In this document: piece after piece, positions 18,037 to 26,541 of the stretch
Numbering within the stretch: the first letter of the stretch is position 1
Layout: the number at the start of each line of letters is the position of its first letter
Origin: Prevotella merdae
Lineage (GTDB): Bacteria > Bacteroidota > Bacteroidia > Bacteroidales > Bacteroidaceae
Length of the DNA: 64,000 nt
Assembly: GCF_900290275.1 (NCBI RefSeq)
Contig: NZ_LT985323.1
Coordinates: forward strand, 1,420,559 to 1,484,558
Direction: 5' to 3'
Program-made: the position numbers and the translations under genes
Notes under the pieces: model-generated
Seen by the model: the letters and a program-made list of their open reading frames with translations, nothing else
The model's database searches: none
What the model was told of the DNA's origin: nothing

Positions 18037-19082
18037 TTCTGTTCCTTGACAAGATACACCACTACAGGCAAGTGGTCTGAATAGCCATCAAGCCAAACGC
18101 CGCCTGCTGTTGTACGCTTAGGTGCGCCCTTGTATTTGCCTTCCGATTGCAAAAGGTATGGGCGGATGTGTATCTGGTTCTGGAAGAACTTAAGTGTGGC
18201 ATAATCCTTAGAGCCCTTTGGGCATAGCATGTTAGGTGTCATAACAATCTGGTCGAACAGATTCCATGAGCCATTGTAGAACAATGTGCCGCGACCTTCC
18301 TTTGCCAGAATGTTGTACCAAGGATTGTACATGTCGTCCTTGCCCACCTCGCTTATGTTTGCCTTGCATGATAGGCCTTCGGTCATCGACTTGTTGGTTG
18401 GGTCGTCGTTCATATCGCCCATAACCATAACCTTGCAGTTTTTGTCGGCAGCGATGAGCGAGTCTTTTATCACGCGCACCTGACGTGCAGCCACCTCACG
18501 ATAGTGTGATGTAGAGAATCGGCTTGGCCAATGGCATACAATGATAGTTACATGTTCGCCCGCCATTGTTCCGCTAACGGTTAGGAATCCACGTGTTACA
18601 AATCCAGAGTCTTTCTTCTGCTCAGGCACATAAGGCACAAGCTTTACATCACGTACTGTAAAGAAACGTGGATTGTACAGCAAGGCACAGTCGATACCAC
18701 GGCGGTCTGGACCCTCGATATGTACATATTTGTATCCGCGGGCCTTAAGTGCTGGTTGTGCTGTAAGGTCGTCAAGAACCTTAGAGTTTTCTACCTCAGC
18801 AAGACCAATAGCCGCACATCCAATGCCAGGCAACTTGTCTGTGCCAAGGTCGGCAAGTGCCTGTGCCATATTGCGCAGCTTGTGACTGTATTTCAAACCA
18901 TTCCACTTGTACGAACCGCCAGGAAGGAAGTCGTAGTCGCGCTTGCCTTCATCGTGGCAAGTATCAAATAGGTTTTCTTGGTTGTAGAAGCCTACAGCGT
19001 AGAGATTAAACTTTTTCTGTGCCTGTGTGCCTGTCACGATGGCAAGCAACATAAGGGCAAGGATTAAGAGTTTCTGTTTCAT
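18033..19082 (-). CDS. Secreted endonuclease/exonuclease/phosphatase-family hydrolase
   Basis: 349 residues. A cleavable signal (KQKLLILALMLLAIVTGTQA then QKK) precedes a complete EEP (DNase I-like) fold. Metal and catalytic motifs visible in order are YNQENLFD, GLAEVEN, DRRGIDCALLYN, CHWPSRFSTS, VMGDMNDDP and the closing SDHLPVVVY. It should hydrolyse phosphodiesters or phosphomonoesters in the periplasm or outside the cell. It is divergent from a TonB receptor/DUF5689 operon; EEP hydrolases and DUF5689 proteins frequently occur together in Bacteroidetes. Nucleic acid as the substrate is an inference. Confidence 0.9.
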   Translation of the reverse strand: MKQKLLILALMLLAIVTGTQAQKKFNLYAVGFYNQENLFDTCHDEGKRDYDFLPGGSYKWNGLKYSHKLRNMAQALADLGTDKLPGIGCAAIGLAEVENSKVLDDLTAQPALKARGYKYVHIEGPDRRGIDCALLYNPRFFTVRDVKLVPYVPEQKKDSGFVTRGFLTVSGTMAGEHVTIIVCHWPSRFSTSHYREVAARQVRVIKDSLIAADKNCKVMVMGDMNDDPTNKSMTEGLSCKANISEVGKDDMYNPWYNILAKEGRGTLFYNGSWNLFDQIVMTPNMLCPKGSKDYATLKFFQNQIHIRPYLLQSEGKYKGAPKRTTAGGVWLDGYSDHLPVVVYLVKEQK

Positions 19083-19143
19083 TGTCTTGTTTGTTGTAAT
19101 TTGTTTAACTGAACTTTCGCAAGGTCAGAGAATTCAGTATTTA

Positions 19144-19283
19144 AAGGAGTTAAGAAGTTAAGCCAAATGCTTTTAATGCTATAAATCAAGCAAAAAAACT
19201 AATGGCTTCGCTCGGCTTTTGCCGCTTGCTTGCAAGAACTCCTTAGCGACCGTAGGGCGTGATATCTCCTTAACTTCTTAACT
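19144..19283. repeat. Dispersed inverted-repeat element in the EEP/TonB spacer
   Basis: Arms around AGTTAAGAAGTTAA (19147-19160) and TTAACTTCTTAACT (19269-19282) bound about 140 bases. The inner part 19201-19240 (TGGCTTCGCTCGGC, GCCGCTTGCTTGCAAGAACT) recurs in inverted orientation at 33310-33350. It carries no ORF and looks like a non-coding repeat. Confidence 0.6.
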
Positions 19284-19402
19284 ACTTTCGCTTGCGAAAA
19301 CTTAATTTGTTTAATTTTTTTGCAAATATCGGCATTAAATCTGAAATATCCCAATTTGTAACAAAGAATTATTGAAATTGCCTTCTCAAAAAGGTGACAT
19401 CC

Positions 19403-19480
19403 TATATATGGAGTGATGCAAACCGGTGGGTTGTAGGTTTGGATTATAGTCCCTCAAACCGACCAATTTGTCGGTGCTTA
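19403..19480 (+). promoter_or_regulatory. Leader with mutually exclusive hairpins upstream of the TonB receptor
   Basis: GGTTTG (19436-19441) can pair with CAAACC upstream (19419-19424) or with CAAACC downstream (19455-19460). The downstream copy overlaps ACCGAC (19458-19463), which pairs with GTCGGT (19470-19475). So one fold excludes the other, as in riboswitches and attenuators. It lies about 120 bases before the receptor start at 19596. I do not recognise a known riboswitch class in it. No T-run follows, so control of translation or RNA stability would be more likely than termination. Confidence 0.4.
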
Positions 19481-19595
19481 GCCATTGAAACATAATATTA
19501 ATGTGAATAAAACTCGAAAAAACTTTTTTTATTGAAAATTAATGCTTTACTTTGCATTCTCTCTATATGAATCAACAAATCTAATTATCAAATAC

Positions 19596-22193
19596 ATGCA
19601 AAAGAAGCTTAATTTAGCAGTGTTGGCTATGTGCTGCGTTCCTGCTGCCTATGCTCAGACCGATTCTATCGGCTATCATAGTGAGGCATCTAACGAGGCA
19701 GCCTTCACATTTACTGAGGCTCAACTTGGTGAGGATGATGATATGACGCAAAACGTCACTATTGTCAATTCTAATACCAACATCTATGCCAGTCAGGTGG
19801 GCTATTTGTTCTCACCTGCTCGTTTCCGCTATCGTGCTTTCGACCAAAAGTACAACGAAGTTTTTGTCAACGGACTATCGCTAAACGATATGGAGAGTGG
19901 ACAGTTCCGCTACTCGCAAGTGGGCGGTCTTAACAACATGACACGCAATGTAGACTACTCGCTTCCTTTTGAGAACAACTCGTTTGCTTTCTCTGGTATG
20001 GCGGGTTCAAACAATTATAACTTCCGTGCTGCCGCTATGCCCGTAGGACAGCGCCTTACATTGAGTGGCGCCAACCGCAACTACACATTACGTGGTATGT
20101 ATACCTACAGCACTGGTCTTTCTGAAAAAGGATGGGCCTTTACCGGTGCTCTTAGCTATCGTTGGGCAAGCAATGGCTATGTAGAGGGAACATTCTATAA
20201 TTCGCTGTCTTACTTCCTTGGTGTGCAAAAGGTATTTGGCAACCATAGCTTGTCGTTCTCTACATGGGGCAATCCAACCGAACGTTCTACACAGGGTGCT
20301 GGTACTGACGAGGTATACTGGCTTGCAAACAACCGCTACTACAATCCTTATTGGGGTTATCAGAATGGCAAGAAGCGCAACTCGCGTGTTGTAACCGATT
20401 ATGCTCCAAGTGCAATCCTTACTTGGGACTGGACCATAGACAACGATACCAAGCTCACTACATCGTTGTTTGGCAAGTACTCTATGTACAAGAGCACTAA
20501 GCTTAATTATAACAATTCGGACAACCCACAACCCAATTACTGGAAAAATCTGCCTTCAAGCTATTATGATGTGTGGTACGACACAAATGAGAACTATCGC
20601 ACAGAGCAGGCTTTCGACGATTGGACCACATCTTACAATTATTGGCGTGCCTCTAAGGCAAACCGTCAAATCAATTGGGACCGCCTTTATTATGCCAACC
20701 GCAACATAAATGCCGAGGGTGGCGACGCTATGTATTATGTACAGGCCAAACACAACGACAACCTTACATTGACACTTTCGTCTACATTCAACCATCAGAT
20801 TGACAAGGACAAGAAGGTGAACCTTGGTATTATGGCTGGCACAAACAAGGGCATGCACTACCAGACAATGGAGGATATGCTTGGTGCCAACTCGTTCCAC
20901 AACATCAATACTTACATTATCTCGGACAAGTATACTGCCGATTCGCCAGAGGCCGACTACGACCTTAACAATCCTAAGGCTGTGGTTAAGGAAGGCGACC
21001 GCTTTGGCTACGACTACAATATATTCGTAAACAAGGCCCGTCTTTGGACTTCTTACTCGCAGAACATAGGTCGTCTTAACTATACCGTAGCTGGCAAGAT
21101 AGGCTATACTTCTATGCAGCGTGAGGGTAGAATGCGTAATGGTCTTGCTGCCAACAATTCTTATGGCAAGAGTCATCATGCACAGTTCCTTGACGGCGGC
21201 GTAAAGTTAGGCTCTAACATTACACTTGGTGGCGGACATGTAGTGTCGTTAGGTGCCGCTTACGAGTATCGTGCTCCTGAGGCCCGCTCTGCTTTCATGG
21301 CTCCTGAGGTTAACAACGACTTTGTTGCTGGCCTAAAGAACGAGCGTGTGTTTAATGGCGAGATTGGCTATATGTACGAGAACTCATGGTTGCACCTCAA
21401 TCTTAATGGTTACTACTCGCGTATGGAGAATGTGTCTGACTGGCAGAACTTCTTCAACGACGATGTCAACTCGTTCATCTATGTATCTCTTACAGACATG
21501 AAGAAGGAGTATTATGGTGCCGAGCTTGGTGCAAAGTTCAAGTTGGCAAGCTTCTTCGACGTTAATCTTATCGGTACTATAAGCGAGGCTAAGATTGTAA
21601 ACAATGCCAAGCTTACATATATGGAGTCTACCAGCGCTACATTGCATGGCGACGACCAGGTGGGCGACAACCACGACCGTATATTTAATAAAGGTATGCG
21701 CGACAGCGGCACACCGCTTACTGCATTGAGCCTCGGATTGAACTACCATCAGAATGGTTGGTTCATCAACCTTAATGGCAACTACTACGACCGTATATAC
21801 TTGAGCTACTCGCCTAACTATCGTTTCGAGCAGAACATCAAGAACCGTAACATTGCCATGACCAAGTTGGGTTATCCTATCATTAACGATGCTACCAACG
21901 AGATTATTCCTGGCGCTCTCGACCAGGCTAAGGGCAAGGGCGGATTTATGCTCGACGGATCTATAGGTCGCAACATCTACCTTAAGAAGGGATCACTCTC
22001 TATCAACCTTATGGTGACCAACATACTCAATAACCGCAGCGTTGTTACTGGCGGTTACGAGCAGAGCCGAAGCGGATATTCGGGTGTGGCTACTGGCAAG
22101 TACAACTTGCGTGGCTACTCGTTCGAGAAGAATCCGTTTAAGTTCTATGCCTGGGGCACCAATGGTATGCTGAACATTACATATAAATTCTAA
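19596..22193 (+). CDS. TonB-dependent outer-membrane receptor (DUF5689-associated)
   Basis: 865 residues from ATG 19596. The signal MQKKLNLAVLAMCCVPAAYA ends before QTDS. There is no N-terminal carboxypeptidase-like domain. A plug-like part (RYRAFDQKYNEVFVNGLSLND) precedes a long barrel rich in aromatic strands that ends in MLNITYKF, a proper C-terminal aromatic. The receptor should import a bulky nutrient across the outer membrane, powered by TonB. It heads an operon with a DUF5689 lipoprotein 17 bases downstream and a second lipoprotein, and is divergent from a secreted EEP hydrolase. The nutrient may come from nucleic acid or phosphate esters (inference). The start at 19542 would add 18 residues before the signal and is less likely. 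Confidence 0.9.
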   Translation: MQKKLNLAVLAMCCVPAAYAQTDSIGYHSEASNEAAFTFTEAQLGEDDDMTQNVTIVNSNTNIYASQVGYLFSPARFRYRAFDQKYNEVFVNGLSLNDMESGQFRYSQVGGLNNMTRNVDYSLPFENNSFAFSGMAGSNNYNFRAAAMPVGQRLTLSGANRNYTLRGMYTYSTGLSEKGWAFTGALSYRWASNGYVEGTFYNSLSYFLGVQKVFGNHSLSFSTWGNPTERSTQGAGTDEVYWLANNRYYNPYWGYQNGKKRNSRVVTDYAPSAILTWDWTIDNDTKLTTSLFGKYSMYKSTKLNYNNSDNPQPNYWKNLPSSYYDVWYDTNENYRTEQAFDDWTTSYNYWRASKANRQINWDRLYYANRNINAEGGDAMYYVQAKHNDNLTLTLSSTFNHQIDKDKKVNLGIMAGTNKGMHYQTMEDMLGANSFHNINTYIISDKYTADSPEADYDLNNPKAVVKEGDRFGYDYNIFVNKARLWTSYSQNIGRLNYTVAGKIGYTSMQREGRMRNGLAANNSYGKSHHAQFLDGGVKLGSNITLGGGHVVSLGAAYEYRAPEARSAFMAPEVNNDFVAGLKNERVFNGEIGYMYENSWLHLNLNGYYSRMENVSDWQNFFNDDVNSFIYVSLTDMKKEYYGAELGAKFKLASFFDVNLIGTISEAKIVNNAKLTYMESTSATLHGDDQVGDNHDRIFNKGMRDSGTPLTALSLGLNYHQNGWFINLNGNYYDRIYLSYSPNYRFEQNIKNRNIAMTKLGYPIINDATNEIIPGALDQAKGKGGFMLDGSIGRNIYLKKGSLSINLMVTNILNNRSVVTGGYEQSRSGYSGVATGKYNLRGYSFEKNPFKFYAWGTNGMLNITYKF

Positions 22194-22210
22194 CAAACAC
22201 AAGCATTAAG

Positions 22211-23152
22211 ATGAAAACAATGAAATATCTTAAGTTGGCGCTTCTTGCTCTTGTTGCTGTCTTTGCTACCACATCATGCATGGACGACGACTGGAAGGAC
22301 CCTAATAGCGAGACATCTCCTTATGGCAATAACTCTATTCAGGAGACTAATGTGGTGTCTATTGCTGAATTAAAGAATACTTATGGTCCAAAGCAGAAGG
22401 ACGAAATAAATTATACTGTTCGTATTGCTGACGGCACACAGATTAAGGGTATCGTTACAGGCAACGACATCGAGGGCAATATCTATAGCCAAATATCTAT
22501 ACAAGACGATAGCGACAAGCCTGGCATCATCATCTCTGTAGCTCAGGGCGGATTGTCGGGTCAGTTGCAGATAGGACAGGAGGTGCTCATCAACGTGGGC
22601 GGACTCTACTATGGTACTTATCGCTCACAGCCACAGCTTGGTGTTGCTTACCACGACTCGTCTAAAGATCAGAACTATCCAAGTCGTATAAGTCGTGCCG
22701 ACTGGCAAAACCGCTTTAAGGTTATTGGCAAGCCAGATGCTTCTAAGATTAAGGTGCAGGTGTTTAGCACAAATCCTGACGCCTCAAAGGGCGAGCTTAA
22801 TGTTGCCGACCTTCTTGATGCCGATGTGGCATACAAGTATGCTGGATGTCTTGTTACACTTAAGGGAGTAGAGTTTGCTATGGGCGACGGTAAAACCACT
22901 CTTGCTCCTGAAGATGAAGGCAAGACTCTTGGTTATGGTGTGACACGCTATTTTAAGGGTTACGACAAGACCAACAAGCAGATAGGTATACGTACAAGCT
23001 GCTATGCCGACTTTGCTGCCAATCTTGTTCCACAAGGTGTGGTTGATGTAACGGGTGTTCTTTCTTGCTACAAGTCAAGTGCAAAGTACAACCATACAGT
23101 ACAGCTCGCATTGCGCCGCTTCTCTGACATCAAAGCTTCGGAGAGCAAATAA
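22211..23152 (+). CDS. DUF5689-domain surface lipoprotein
   Basis: 313 residues with lipobox FATTSC (lipid Cys near residue 24) followed by acidic residues MDDDW, a pattern compatible with surface export in Bacteroidetes. The body shows the DUF5689 signature: SIAELKNTYG, then IKGIVTGNDIEGNIYSQISI, INVGGLYYGTYRSQPQLGV, and a second part with VTLKGVEFAMGDGKTTLAP. The fold is probably OB-like. It is translated right after the TonB receptor and is likely its surface partner, helping to capture substrate. The ligand is unknown. Confidence 0.85.
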   Translation: MKTMKYLKLALLALVAVFATTSCMDDDWKDPNSETSPYGNNSIQETNVVSIAELKNTYGPKQKDEINYTVRIADGTQIKGIVTGNDIEGNIYSQISIQDDSDKPGIIISVAQGGLSGQLQIGQEVLINVGGLYYGTYRSQPQLGVAYHDSSKDQNYPSRISRADWQNRFKVIGKPDASKIKVQVFSTNPDASKGELNVADLLDADVAYKYAGCLVTLKGVEFAMGDGKTTLAPEDEGKTLGYGVTRYFKGYDKTNKQIGIRTSCYADFAANLVPQGVVDVTGVLSCYKSSAKYNHTVQLALRRFSDIKASESK

Positions 23153-23194
23153 TATTCACATTATTATATATAATAGAACAAAAACATAACAATT

Positions 23195-24316
23195 ATGAAG
23201 AAGATACTTTATACAATGCTTGTCGCCCTTGCGACAACATTATCATTTACAAGTTGCGAGGACGTTCCGGCTCCTTACGACATTCCTACTGGCGGTAATA
23301 CTGGTGGCGGTGACACTGAGACAGGACTGAAGGAAATATACTCAGAGAATTTCGACAATGAAACAACTGCATTCACATTCAAGGATGTCACTCTTACTGG
23401 TGGTTTGACAAGAGTGTGGAAGGTTGCTTCTTACAACAACAATGGTTATCTCAATGCTTCTGCTTTCTTTAGCAATGCAAGTCATGCTTCTGAGTCTTGG
23501 GCTGTGTCGCCAGCTATCTTGCTTGGCGACAGTAAGAAGGCAACTCTTTCGTTCAAGCATGCTATCAACAAGCTTGCCGATGTAAGCACTATGAAGGATA
23601 TGATGACAGCTTGGGTTTCTACCAACTATGCTGGTGATGTTAAGACTGCAGAGTGGCAGCAGCTCGTAATACCTAAATATCCAGAGGGTGTAAGCTGGAC
23701 TTTTGTAGAATCGGGAGATATCGATCTCACAGCTTATTGCGGTAAGACTGTATACATTGCATTTAAGTATACAAGTACAGATGACAACTCTGGTGGTTGG
23801 GAGATTGATAATTTCACTATTAAGGGTGATGGAACTGCTATGAGCATTCCTTCAACACCTGATACTCCTTCTACCCCAGAATTGGCTGCTGGCTTGAACC
23901 TTGATACTACAAACGGATTGGTTACATTCGTTAATCCTGATGTTACATCAGATGAAAAACCAGTTACATTCGTTGTAGAGGAGCTTGGTCTTGAGGACGC
24001 TAAGGATGTTGCCGAATTGGATTTGGACGGCACTAAGTTGATATTCGGTGCCGATAAGGATGCTAAAATGACTAAGTACTATGCAAGCAAGAAGTCGATA
24101 CGTGTCTACAAGAACAACACTATGCACATTGCCGGCAAGAGCAAGATTGCTAAGGTTGTATTCACTTGCGATTCGAAGTCTACTGTAGGCAATACTACAG
24201 CGACTCTGAGCTTCGACGGCAACAACATCGACTACAAGAATGTATTTGATGAGGCTTCAGGTAAGGCTAACGTACAGTTCCAGTTTACCAAGATTGCCAT
24301 TACTTACGCTAAGTAA
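23195..24316 (+). CDS. Jelly-roll (choice-of-anchor J-type) lipoprotein
   Basis: 373 residues with lipobox SFTSC (lipid Cys near 24) and a Gly/Thr-rich linker. Residues ~50-215 contain YSENFDNETTAFTFKDV, SESWAVSPAILLG, TLSFKHAIN and GGWEIDNFTIKG, the layout of choice-of-anchor J carbohydrate-binding-like jelly-roll domains. A Pro/Ser/Thr linker leads to a second beta-rich domain to the C-terminus. As the third gene of the TonB/DUF5689 operon it is probably a surface-exposed binding protein. It ends 20 bases before a strong terminator. Confidence 0.8.
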   Translation: MKKILYTMLVALATTLSFTSCEDVPAPYDIPTGGNTGGGDTETGLKEIYSENFDNETTAFTFKDVTLTGGLTRVWKVASYNNNGYLNASAFFSNASHASESWAVSPAILLGDSKKATLSFKHAINKLADVSTMKDMMTAWVSTNYAGDVKTAEWQQLVIPKYPEGVSWTFVESGDIDLTAYCGKTVYIAFKYTSTDDNSGGWEIDNFTIKGDGTAMSIPSTPDTPSTPELAAGLNLDTTNGLVTFVNPDVTSDEKPVTFVVEELGLEDAKDVAELDLDGTKLIFGADKDAKMTKYYASKKSIRVYKNNTMHIAGKSKIAKVVFTCDSKSTVGNTTATLSFDGNNIDYKNVFDEASGKANVQFQFTKIAITYAK

Positions 24317-24336
24317 TTAATAGGACAAAATATAAT

Positions 24337-24376
24337 AAAAGGGCGCGCTGTCGATATGACAACGCGCCCTTTTATT
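24337..24376 (+). terminator. Intrinsic terminator, target site of the group II intron
   Basis: AAAAGGGCGCGCTGTC pairs with GACAACGCGCCCTTTT around GATAT, with one bulge, and ends in TTTTATTATA. It terminates the TonB/DUF5689 operon. The group II intron begins immediately after the T-rich tail. Confidence 0.85.
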
Positions 24377-24379
24377 ATA

Positions 24380-26301
24380 GTACGCTCGGCATGAGCATTG
24401 TCTAACGGGTGAAAGTCCCGAGCAAGCCCTAATAGCGGGAATTGCATAGTCAAAGGCAAGGGTGTTCATCGCGAGATGAAATCTGAAGGAAGCCCAAGAC
24501 AAACATCTGACCTAACGGACAGAAACTTCATATAAGGCATGTGACCGTGGGTGAGGTTGCTATTCAAACCAAAGCCCAATAGCTATTCGGAACGGTCGGT
24601 GTAAATGAAGTAGGTATAAGATGGAAAGACAACGCCCTTATCCGAGGAGGTCTCACGGACGCTTCAAATAGTTGTTTTTACGAAAGAAGTGGAGTAAAGC
24701 TTGCCGTGAGAAGTCAGCAGACGTCATAGTAGTGCAACAATCGATAACGTTGCACGAAGGGCTGAACCTAACAATTAAACGATAGTAATTGAAACATACC
24801 TTATGAAGGAAAGAATGCAGAAAACATTATCCCAAGTTAATGGCTGCCCACAAAGAAATAGGTCGGAAACCGAATGGTATGGGGGAGTGCAGACCTTCAT
24901 GTGGATGTGTGAAGACAACATCGTGGAAGTACCATTCGACAAGGAACACCTTTTCGAGCAAATTCTTAGTCCCACAAATCTCAATCGAGCATACAAAGCA
25001 GTTATGAGAAACAAGGGCTGTGGTGGTATCGACAAGATGTCGTGCGAGCAATTGTTCCCATGGCTCCTGACCAATAAGGATGAACTCACCCGTTCCTTGA
25101 TGGACGGTTCTTACCGTCCGAACCCAGTAAAAAGGGTAGAAATACCCAAGGACAATGGCAAGATGCGCCTGTTGGGAATACCTACAGTAGTAGACCGTCT
25201 GGTGCAACAAGCCATCAACCAAGTATTGACTCCCATCTATGAGAACCAATTCTCCAAGACGAGCTACGGCTTCCGTCCGAGAAGAGGATGCCATGACGCA
25301 CTACGAGGAGCGCGAAGGATAGTCAACGAAGGCTACATATATGTAGTCGACCTTGACCTTGAACGCTTCTTCGACACGGTGAGCCATAGCAAACTCATAG
25401 AAATCCTCAGCCGTACGATAAAAGACGGCAGAGTGGTCAGTCTTATACACAAATATCTCCGAAGTGGTGTAATGAACAAAGGTTTGTTTGAAGCGAGCGA
25501 GGAAGGAACTCCCCAAGGCGGTCCGCTAAGTCCATTGTTGAGTAACATAATGCTCAACGAATTGGACAAGGAACTTGAACGCAGAGAACTCCCCTTTGTG
25601 CGCTATGCCGATGACTCGATGATATTCTGCAAGTCCAAAAGGGCTGCAATGCGAGTGAAGGAGTCTATAACCCGATTTATAGAGAATACTCTATATCTCA
25701 AAGTCAACAAGGAAAAGACCGTAGTGTCGTATGTGCGCGGAGTGAAATACCTCGGCTACTCCTTTTATGTGATGAAAGGCGAATGCCAACTCACGGTGCA
25801 CCCAAAGTCCAAAGCCAAGATGAAGTCAAGGTTGAAAGAACTGACAAACCGCAGCAATGGATGGGGATATGCCAAGAGAAAGCAGAAGCTGAAAGAATAC
25901 ATACGAGGTTGGGTCGGCTATTATCACTTTGCCAATATGAAGCGTCTCTTGCTTGTAACAGACGAATGGTTAAGACGTAGAATACGCATGTGTATATGGA
26001 AAGCTTGGAAGAAAGTCAAGACAAAAGTGGCAAACCTCATTAGATGCGGTATCAATAAATACCAAGCATACGAATGGGGTAACACTCGCAAGGGCTATTG
26101 GCGAATAGCTGACAGCCCTGTTCTAAAAAGGGCGATAGATAACAATAAACTACGCTCCGCAGGGTATGCTACTTTAATGGAGGCGTATCTCGAATGGTAT
26201 CCAAAATAGGAACCGCCGTATGCGGAACCGCACGTACGGTGGTGTGAGAGGTCGGAAAACGAAAGTAGGAAGAAAACTGCTTCGTTTTCCTCCTACTCGA
26301 T
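24380..26301 (+). mobile_element. Group II intron (IIC-like) with internal reverse transcriptase
   Basis: The element starts near GTACGCTCGG (a GUGYG-like 5' end) with the early domain I segment TCTAACGGGTGAAAGTCCCG. It contains the RT gene. Domain V (about 26212-26243) reads ACCGCCGTATGCGG, a short loop, then CGCACGTACGGTGGT, with a CGC catalytic triad rather than AGC. Domain VI follows as the stem GTAGGAAGAAAAC/GTTTTCCTCCTAC (26265-26296). The 3' end is near CTCGAT at 26301. A CGC triad and insertion right behind an intrinsic terminator are hallmarks of class C introns. Exact boundaries are uncertain by a few bases. The intron appears complete, so it may be active. Confidence 0.85.
24803..26209 (+). 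CDS. ltrA: Group II intron reverse transcriptase/maturase (no endonuclease domain)
   Basis: 468 residues. The RT domain shows GIPTVVDRLVQQAINQVLTP, TSYGFRPRRGCHDAL, VVDLDLERFFDTVSH, GTPQGGPLSPLLSNIML and the catalytic YADD in FVRYADDSMIFC. The thumb/maturase X region (RLKELTNRSNGWGYAKRK, YIRGWVGYYHFANMK, RRRIRMCIWKAWKK) follows. No HNH endonuclease follows, as in class C introns, which use other priming. It helps the intron RNA fold and copies it into new DNA sites. Uninterrupted and normal length, so predicted functional. Met at 24803 is the first start in frame inside intron domain IV; the true start could be slightly downstream. Confidence 0.95.
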   Translation: MKERMQKTLSQVNGCPQRNRSETEWYGGVQTFMWMCEDNIVEVPFDKEHLFEQILSPTNLNRAYKAVMRNKGCGGIDKMSCEQLFPWLLTNKDELTRSLMDGSYRPNPVKRVEIPKDNGKMRLLGIPTVVDRLVQQAINQVLTPIYENQFSKTSYGFRPRRGCHDALRGARRIVNEGYIYVVDLDLERFFDTVSHSKLIEILSRTIKDGRVVSLIHKYLRSGVMNKGLFEASEEGTPQGGPLSPLLSNIMLNELDKELERRELPFVRYADDSMIFCKSKRAAMRVKESITRFIENTLYLKVNKEKTVVSYVRGVKYLGYSFYVMKGECQLTVHPKSKAKMKSRLKELTNRSNGWGYAKRKQKLKEYIRGWVGYYHFANMKRLLLVTDEWLRRRIRMCIWKAWKKVKTKVANLIRCGINKYQAYEWGNTRKGYWRIADSPVLKRAIDNNKLRSAGYATLMEAYLEWYPK

Positions 26302-26344
26302 TTTTACATCCCTGTCCTATCCACTAAATCTGCTTGACAATCTA

Positions 26345-26466
26345 TAGGAGGGTATGGCATCCTTGCCATGCCCACTCTGCCATGATTGTCCAACCAGTTT
26401 AGTGGGTATGGCAGGGATGCCATACCCTCCTACTATATGTAAAGATAATTCTGAACTGTTACTTAT
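26345..26466. repeat. Dispersed hairpin repeat, copy 1 (MITE/REP-like)
   Basis: About 31-base arms beginning AGGAGGGTATGGCATCC and ending GGATGCCATACCCTCCT enclose a ~24-base loop. A tail (TACTATATGTAAAGATAATT) follows. A copy in the same orientation lies at 33168-33289, and a minimal hairpin at 37434-37463. It has no coding capacity and follows the group II intron. Confidence 0.8.
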
Positions 26467-26541
26467 AGAAAAGCAAATAAAAATATGGCGGTTTGAGGAA
26501 ATAATCGTAAATTAGCACTTGAAAACCAAAGCCAAAGTATT

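Noticed and set aside
20556..21179. 207-codon minus-strand frame inside the TonB receptor
   Set aside because: It is a shadow of the receptor's biased codons; it has no family pattern and no promoter or ribosome site.
24827..25294. 155-codon minus-strand frame inside the intron reverse transcriptase
   Set aside because: It is antisense to conserved RT motifs and has no independent support.
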